From: an uncultured Lachnospiraceae bacterium
GTDB taxonomy: Bacteria; Bacillota; Clostridia; Lachnospirales; Lachnospiraceae
Reading direction: 5' to 3'
DNA: 10,480 nucleotides
NCBI GenBank assembly: GCA_910584585.1
Contig: CAJUBP010000073.1
Coordinates: 1-10,480 of the forward strand
A program made the translations under genes and the position numbers. Under the pieces are notes generated by a model. It was not told the DNA's origin, searched no databases, and was given only the letters and a program-made list of their open reading frames with translations. Of this stretch, positions 6,725-10,480 are shown one piece after another. Numbering within the stretch: the first letter of the stretch is position 1; each line of letters starts with the position of its first letter.

Positions 6725-6747
6725 ACTTTCCGCCCGGGTGCATGCAT

Positions 6748-6755
6748 GTTATACT
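6748..6755 (+). promoter_or_regulatory. Extended -10 promoter of the dipeptidase gene
   Basis: TGTTATACT places the extended TG motif in the correct position before TATACT (6750-6755), one mismatch from consensus. No good -35 is present at 17 bp, which extended -10 promoters tolerate. Transcription would start near 6762, leaving a short leader that contains GGAGG at 6766-6770. Confidence 0.5.
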
Positions 6756-6779
6756 TAACCTATATGGAGGCGACCGCTT

Positions 6780-7754
6780 ATGAAAATTATAGATATGCAC
6801 TGCGACACCATTTCCCGCATCTTTGCGGAGCGAAACCGGGGCAAAAACCCTAAGCTCCGCAGCAATTCTTTTCAGCTGGACTTGGAAAAAATGAAACGTT
6901 CCGGTTATCTGCTCCAGAATTTCGCCATGTTTCTTGACATCAAAGAAACTGCTTCCCCTTATGAGGACTGCAAAAGGCAAATACATATTTTTCAGGAGGA
7001 AATGAGGGAAAATCAGGATCTGATTGCCAGTGTCACTTCCTATGAGGAAATTCTTGCCAATGAATCTCAGGGAAAAATGTCTGCACTGATGACATTAGAA
7101 GAGGGGGAGGCATGCGAGGGCAGCCTGGACAAATTAGAAGAATTCTATCAGCTTGGCGTCCGTATGATGACCTTTACCTGGAATTACCCCAACAGTCTCG
7201 GATTTCCCGGAGAGCCTGCCGCCAGCCGTCTGGCCCAGTCTCAGGGATTAACCCATCTGGGCATGGAGTTTTTGGAACGAATGGAAGAACTTGGCGTCAT
7301 TGCGGATGTTTCCCACCTGTCTGACGCAGGAATCCGGGATCTGTGCCGGTTTGCCAAAAAACCTTTCTGCGCCAGCCATTCCAACGCCCGCTCCCTCTGT
7401 CACCGGGGCCGGAACCTGCCGGATGAACTGATACGCGGAATTGCGGAACGCGGCGGCGTCATCGGCGCAAATTATTACGGGCCGTTCCTTACCGCTACTT
7501 CAGATGTTCTGGGACGTTTCTACGGATATGTCAGCGATATTGCCGCGCATATCCGGCATATTGCGGATGTGGGCGGCATAGACTGTATTGGACTTGGATC
7601 TGATTTTGACGGGATTGACAACAATCTGGAATTGAAAAACTGCGGTTCTATGGGACTGTTGGAACAAGAGCTGATAAGAGCAGGGTTTCATGAGGGAGAA
7701 TTGGATAAGATCTTTTATCAGAATGTGTTGAGGTTTTATAAGGAATTGCTGTAA
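6780..7754 (+). CDS. Membrane dipeptidase family (peptidase M19)
   Basis: Zinc metallodipeptidase of 324 residues, TIM-barrel type, related to renal dipeptidase. Family enzymes cleave dipeptides and accept a D-residue at the C-terminal position. The metal ligands are recognisable: H-C-D at 7-9 (His7 and Asp9), the bridging Glu in T-L-E-E-G (Glu107 by alignment), His179 in D-V-S-H-L, His200 in A-S-H-S-N-A-R, and Asp275 in G-S-D-F-D-G-I. No signal peptide or membrane segment is present, so it acts in the cytoplasm despite the family name. GGAGG lies nine bases before the ATG at 6780. The gene for an NlpC/P60 endopeptidase follows after 91 bp in the same direction. Together they suggest breakdown of wall-derived peptides, for instance L-Ala-D-Glu; that substrate is inferred. 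Confidence 0.93.
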   Translation: MKIIDMHCDTISRIFAERNRGKNPKLRSNSFQLDLEKMKRSGYLLQNFAMFLDIKETASPYEDCKRQIHIFQEEMRENQDLIASVTSYEEILANESQGKMSALMTLEEGEACEGSLDKLEEFYQLGVRMMTFTWNYPNSLGFPGEPAASRLAQSQGLTHLGMEFLERMEELGVIADVSHLSDAGIRDLCRFAKKPFCASHSNARSLCHRGRNLPDELIRGIAERGGVIGANYYGPFLTATSDVLGRFYGYVSDIAAHIRHIADVGGIDCIGLGSDFDGIDNNLELKNCGSMGLLEQELIRAGFHEGELDKIFYQNVLRFYKELL

Positions 7755-7851
7755 AACTTCAATATAGCGGGACAGTAAACGGATACTTAAATCCCTTCCG
7801 GGAATCTATTTTCCAGATCCAAAATTTCAATATGGGGGATAGTAAATGGAT
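7753..7851 (+). repeat. Direct duplication of the NlpC/P60 gene start region
   Basis: A 32-bp stretch right at the dipeptidase stop (7753-7784) and a 31-bp stretch (7821-7851) over the start of the next gene align with only about five differences, including a one-base gap. Both share A-A-A-A-Y-TTCAATAT, a G-rich Shine-Dalgarno and AGTAAAYGGAT. The downstream copy has the functional GGGGG and ATG. The upstream copy has ACG in place of the ATG and a G-run broken by C, so it is a dead copy. The copies are 68 bp apart. Confidence 0.85.
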
Positions 7852-8787
7852 GCAGCAATTGTAACCGTTCCGAACGCGTTTCTTTATGAAACTTCTTGCG
7901 CGGAACATGTGTCTGATGAATTATTGTCCGGATGGATTGTGACAGTACGGAACCGGCAGGGAGATTTTCTGGAAGTTACTACTGATTATGGTTACACTGG
8001 ATGGCTGAGGGCTTCGGCCGTCCGTAAGATTACAGCAGAAGAATGCTGCATTAGAGATTTCAAAGGCACTGGGGATAATCCTGTCAGCCCCGCTGTGCTC
8101 TGCAGAGGGATTACGGATATTCTGGAAAAGCCAAGGGTGCAGTCTGCCGTATTATCAACCCTTTTTATGGGAAGCCATGTGTGGATTTTAGGCAGGCCAG
8201 AAGATGGATGGCAAAGAATCAAAACGGCCGGGGGAATCTGCGGATATGTCCCGGCTGTCTCTCTGCTTCTTTCCGGCAGGAATTTCTCCGAATTCTCCGG
8301 AAACTGCCGGAACGGACGCTCTGGCTCTCTGGCTTTTTCCAATGGAAACTTCTCTGGCTCTGCCACAGATTGCAGCGCCTCTTTTTCCTGTTCTAACCTT
8401 CGGCAAAAAGTGCTGCATTACGCCAAATCCTATCTGGGCGTCCAGTACCGCTGGGGCGGCAAGACCCATGCCGGGATTGATTGTTCCGGACTGGCTTTTA
8501 TGAGCTATTACATGTGCGGCATTGCCATTTACCGGGACGCCGCCATTATGGAGGGTTACCCCGTCCGTGAAATTCCTCTTGACCGGATACGGCCTGCGGA
8601 TCTGATTTATTTTCCGGGACATGTGGCCCTTTATCTTGGAAACGGTGAATATATTCATTCCACCGGAAATCTGGCGGATTTCGGCTGCACCATAAACAGC
8701 CTGAATCCTTACAGTTCCATTTACCGTAAGGATCTGGCTGAAAATATCACTGCCGCTGGAAGTGTATTTTGCGTCTCTAAATCATAA
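7846..8787 (+). CDS. SH3b-NlpC/P60 endopeptidase, YkfC-like
   Basis: Cysteine peptidase of 313 residues, family C40. Two bacterial SH3-type domains occupy about 1-62 and 88-142. A Ser/Asn/Gly-rich linker with repeated F-S and S-G-N words (143-183) leads to the NlpC/P60 domain (about 185-300). The catalytic Cys213 is in I-D-C-S-G-L, His259 in F-P-G-H-V-A-L-Y, and the third residue is His271 in Y-I-H-S-T-G. No signal peptide is visible. That layout matches Bacillus YkfC, which cuts free cell-wall peptides between D-Glu and the diamino acid and releases L-Ala-D-Glu in the cytoplasm. The preceding M19 dipeptidase could hydrolyse that product. ATG 7846 has GGGGG at 7834-7838. A secreted wall hydrolase is the alternative but is less likely without a leader. 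Confidence 0.9.
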   Translation: MDAAIVTVPNAFLYETSCAEHVSDELLSGWIVTVRNRQGDFLEVTTDYGYTGWLRASAVRKITAEECCIRDFKGTGDNPVSPAVLCRGITDILEKPRVQSAVLSTLFMGSHVWILGRPEDGWQRIKTAGGICGYVPAVSLLLSGRNFSEFSGNCRNGRSGSLAFSNGNFSGSATDCSASFSCSNLRQKVLHYAKSYLGVQYRWGGKTHAGIDCSGLAFMSYYMCGIAIYRDAAIMEGYPVREIPLDRIRPADLIYFPGHVALYLGNGEYIHSTGNLADFGCTINSLNPYSSIYRKDLAENITAAGSVFCVSKS

Positions 8788-8789
8788 GT

Positions 8790-8843
8790 TCAACGAACCA
8801 TATTCCCAATCGCTTCCTCAATAGCGGCATTCAAATTACTCAT
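8790..8843 (-). CDS. Possible 17-residue open frame after the cysteine synthase gene
   Basis: On the minus strand, seven bases after the cysteine-synthase stop, an ATG at 8843 opens a 17-residue frame (MSNLNAAIEEAIGNMVR) ending at 8790, three bases past the end of the convergent NlpC gene. The peptide would be an amphipathic helix. The ribosome binding site is weak, so translation would need coupling to the upstream gene. It might also be the start of a decayed gene. I do not recognise it. Confidence 0.2.
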   Translation of the reverse strand: MSNLNAAIEEAIGNMVR

Positions 8844-8850
8844 ATTCCAT

Positions 8851-9777
8851 TTACCCAAACAGCGGCGTGGAGAAATACCGCTCCGCCGTATCCGGCAGAA
8901 TCGTCACCACCGTCTTACCCGTTCCCAGCTTTTTCGCCAGCTTCAGTGCCGCCGCCACATTGGTTCCGCTGGAAATTCCGCACATAATCCCCTCTTCCGC
9001 CGCCAGTCTTTTGGAAGTGGAAAGGGCTTCTTCGTCTGTAATAATGCAGACTTCATCATAAATCTGCTGATTCAAAATCTCAGGAATCAAACCGTCCCCG
9101 ATGCCCATCTGCAGATGGGTGCCGATGGAACCGCCGGAAAGAATCGCCGCATGTTCCGGCTCCACTGCCCAGATTTCCATATCCGGGTTCTTCTCTTTGA
9201 TCGTCTCGCCCACTCCGGTAATGGTGCCGCCGGTGCCGATACCGGAACAGAACCCGTGAATGGGGCAGTCTGCCTGCTCTAAAATCTCAATGCCGGTCTG
9301 AGAACGGTGCACAGCCGGGTTTGCGGGATTTTCAAACTGCTGGGGCACAAACACCCTGGGATCCTCTTTTGCCATGGTAAGGGCAGTCTGCAGACACGCC
9401 TCAATGCAGGCGCCGATATTTCCATCGTCATGGATCAGAATCACTTCCGCTCCGTAGTGCTCCACCAGCTTGCGCCGCTCCTCGCTGACGGAATCCGGCA
9501 TGATAATTTTCGTCTGATAGCCCCGGACAGCTCCCACCAGCGCAAGGCCAATGCCCTGATTGCCGCTGGTAGGTTCTACAATAATGGTGTCTTCCTGGAT
9601 GAGTCCCTTTTCCTCCGCATCCTTTATCATGTTATAGGCCGTCCTTGTCTTAATGGAGCCTCCCACATTCAGACCTTCAAATTTCACCAATACCTGGGCG
9701 CTGCCTTGCTCCGGCATGCGCTTTAAACGGATTAACGGAGTGCCTCCCATAGCTTCCAATATATTATCATAAATCAT
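8851..9777 (-). CDS. Cysteine-synthase-like PLP enzyme with variant active-site motifs
   Basis: PLP-dependent beta-replacement enzyme of 308 residues, fold type II, most like O-acetylserine sulfhydrylase (CysK), which makes cysteine from O-acetylserine and sulfide. Lys43 in G-G-S-I-K-T-R should hold the cofactor, GTGGT (181-185) cradles the phosphate, and Ser269 or Ser270 in G-I-S-S-G would contact the pyridine nitrogen. Two usually invariant motifs differ: the lysine is followed by Thr rather than Asp (normally K-D-R), and the substrate loop reads T-S-G-N-Q-G (70-75) rather than T-S-G-N-T-G. The rest, including N-P-A-N-P-A-V-H-R, is canonical. ATG 9777 has AAAGGA nine bases upstream; an in-frame extension to 9861 would run across the promoter. 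It has its own promoter and no serine acetyltransferase gene nearby. An amino acceptor other than sulfide is possible. Confidence 0.9.
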   Translation of the reverse strand: MIYDNILEAMGGTPLIRLKRMPEQGSAQVLVKFEGLNVGGSIKTRTAYNMIKDAEEKGLIQEDTIIVEPTSGNQGIGLALVGAVRGYQTKIIMPDSVSEERRKLVEHYGAEVILIHDDGNIGACIEACLQTALTMAKEDPRVFVPQQFENPANPAVHRSQTGIEILEQADCPIHGFCSGIGTGGTITGVGETIKEKNPDMEIWAVEPEHAAILSGGSIGTHLQMGIGDGLIPEILNQQIYDEVCIITDEEALSTSKRLAAEEGIMCGISSGTNVAAALKLAKKLGTGKTVVTILPDTAERYFSTPLFG

Positions 9778-9825
9778 AATCTCAAATCCTTTCTGCATCC
9801 GTATCGGAACGGAAATATCTATAAG

Positions 9826-9854
9826 ATTATAATATGTAATCTTTGGAAATTCAA
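9826..9854 (-). promoter_or_regulatory. Promoter of the cysteine-synthase-like gene
   Basis: On the minus strand TTGAAT (9854-9849) and a perfect TATAAT (9831-9826) are separated by exactly 17 bp, a strong housekeeping-sigma promoter. Initiation near 9819 gives a leader of about 40 bases ending in the AAAGGA site. It lies just after the stop of the broken Uma2 gene, so the enzyme gene need not depend on upstream transcription. Confidence 0.7.
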
Positions 9855-9862
9855 CAGTCATT

Positions 9863-10290
9863 TCATGTTTCTAAATCCAGCTCTGTAAAGTCAATGTATA
9901 AGTCTTCGTAAATATTGGCCTTGATTTTATCATAGAATGTAAAAGTTTCAACTTCAAATTTTTCTTTTTCCAGAAAATAGACAAAAATCCACGCTTTTTG
10001 GGGATCGACAATCCAATATTCCCGTACGCCTGCATCCGCGTATAGGTTGAGTTTCCTGATATAATCATGGCTGGAATTGCCGGGGGAAACGATCTCAATA
10101 ATCCAGTCCGGAGCCCCTGTGCAGCCTCGGTCTGTCAGTTTGTCCTTGTCGCAGATTATGCTTATGTCCGGTTCCACTATGGTTTTTCTGCTCTCCTGGA
10201 GTTTGACTGCAAATCTGCATGGATATTTTCCGGTAAATTGTAATAGTCCTCTTCTGTGCATAGTTTGAATTGCGGAAATGGCATAGACAT
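9863..10290 (-). pseudogene. Uma2-family (DUF820) gene broken by an internal deletion
   Basis: Uma2 proteins have a PD-(D/E)XK nuclease-like fold and are usually about 185-195 residues. Two parts remain here, in different frames. From ATG 10290 (AAAGGAG eight bases upstream) the first frame gives the family start, with T-E-E-D-Y-Y-N-L-P-E-N, then runs out of homology after H-A-D-L (codon 27) and stops soon after. The second frame, from about F-A-V-K-L to the stop at 9863, holds the intact C-terminal part: V-E-P-D-I-S, R-G-C-T-G-A-P-D-W-I-I-E-I-V-S-P and A-G-V-R-E-Y-W-I-V-D-P. The segment expected between them, with the E-L-I-D-G and A-P-S-R-x-H-Q regions, is missing, roughly 40 codons. The junction is near 10205-10218, where GCAGATTTGCAG contains a GCAG direct repeat. 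An internal ATG at 10261 gives a 132-residue frame that would lack the N-terminal catalytic part. Confidence 0.75.
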
Positions 10291-10328
10291 AGAATATGCT
10301 CCTTTCTGTTTCGGCGTTTCTTTTTTTC

Positions 10329-10337
10329 AGTATAGCA
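10329..10337 (-). promoter_or_regulatory. Possible extended -10 ahead of the Uma2 remnant
   Basis: On the minus strand TGCTATACT gives an extended -10 (TATACT at 10334-10329). The -35 position falls in the T-run of the tRNA terminator and is poor. It would start transcription near 10322, about 30 bases before the Uma2 start. Confidence 0.35.
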
Positions 10338-10344
10338 CATGGTC

Positions 10345-10398
10345 AAAAAAGAAAAAAGACACGATCACTGGATTCTAAATCCCGGGATAATGTCTTTT
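10345..10398 (-). terminator. Rho-independent terminator of the tRNA gene
   Basis: In transcript direction AAAAGACA (10398-10391) pairs with TGTCTTTT (10361-10354), and the enclosed segment has its own small stem, GGATT/AATCC. Thymine-rich DNA follows (10357-10345, T6-C-T6). It begins nine bases after the tRNA 3' end. It separates tRNA transcription from the Uma2 remnant. Confidence 0.75.
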
Positions 10399-10405
10399 AA
10401 AAAGA

Positions 10406-10480
<75 letters not shown>

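Noticed and set aside
7792..7803. TCCC-TTCC-GGGA hairpin between dipeptidase and NlpC genes as a terminator
   Set aside because: The stem is only four pairs and no proper T-run follows.
8188..8658. 156-codon minus-strand open frame inside the NlpC/P60 gene
   Set aside because: The plus-strand frame has full catalytic motifs; the opposite frame is low in protein character and lacks a start signal.
9778..9861. N-terminal extension of the cysteine-synthase-like protein to 9861
   Set aside because: It would read through a good TTGAAT-17-TATAAT promoter, and homologues start at MIYDNI with a suitable binding site.

Overview
The window looks like chromosomal DNA of a low-to-mid GC Firmicute, most likely a Lachnospiraceae-type gut Clostridium. 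Supporting this are strong AGGAGG-type ribosome binding sites, a DUF951 gene, a Gram-positive MacAB-like ABC operon, an Uma2-family gene with the TEEDYYNLPEN start typical of clostridia, and an initiator tRNA gene without an encoded CCA. The taxon is inferred from family resemblance; no search was possible.

Layout, left to right. Bases 1-102 hold nothing I can name. Minus strand 103-1401 is a membrane-anchored alpha/beta hydrolase whose fold is interrupted by an acidic 27-residue repeat. Next, also on the minus strand, is a two-gene unit: a sirtuin-type NAD-dependent deacylase (1743-2483) followed by a DUF951 protein (1531-1725). A 20-bp sequence occurs in exact inverted copies on either side of this pair (1429-1448 and 2525-2544). 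Minus strand 6528-2720 is an ABC export operon in the order ATPase (TTG start), long coiled-coil adaptor, MacB/FtsX-type permease. Between adaptor and permease lie four tandem 44-45 bp copies of the permease translation start, and the three upstream copies each carry a short open frame of 8-10 codons. A divergent regulatory region (6529-6779) then separates this operon from plus-strand genes: an M19 dipeptidase (6780-7754) and a YkfC-like SH3b-NlpC/P60 endopeptidase (7846-8787). The linker between these two contains a second, independent partial duplication of a translation start.

The right end is on the minus strand again: a cysteine-synthase-like PLP enzyme with variant active-site motifs and a good promoter (8851-9777), an Uma2-family gene broken by an internal deletion (9863-10290), a hairpin terminator, and the gene for initiator tRNA-fMet (10407-10480), which reaches the window edge.

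How the genes may work together: the ABC genes form one efflux or export machine. The dipeptidase and NlpC/P60 enzyme fit sequential breakdown of cell-wall peptides inside the cell. The remaining genes are housekeeping or solitary. I see no complete mobile element, CRISPR array or obvious defence system. The most unusual structures are the repeated translation-initiation regions, chiefly the one ahead of the permease.
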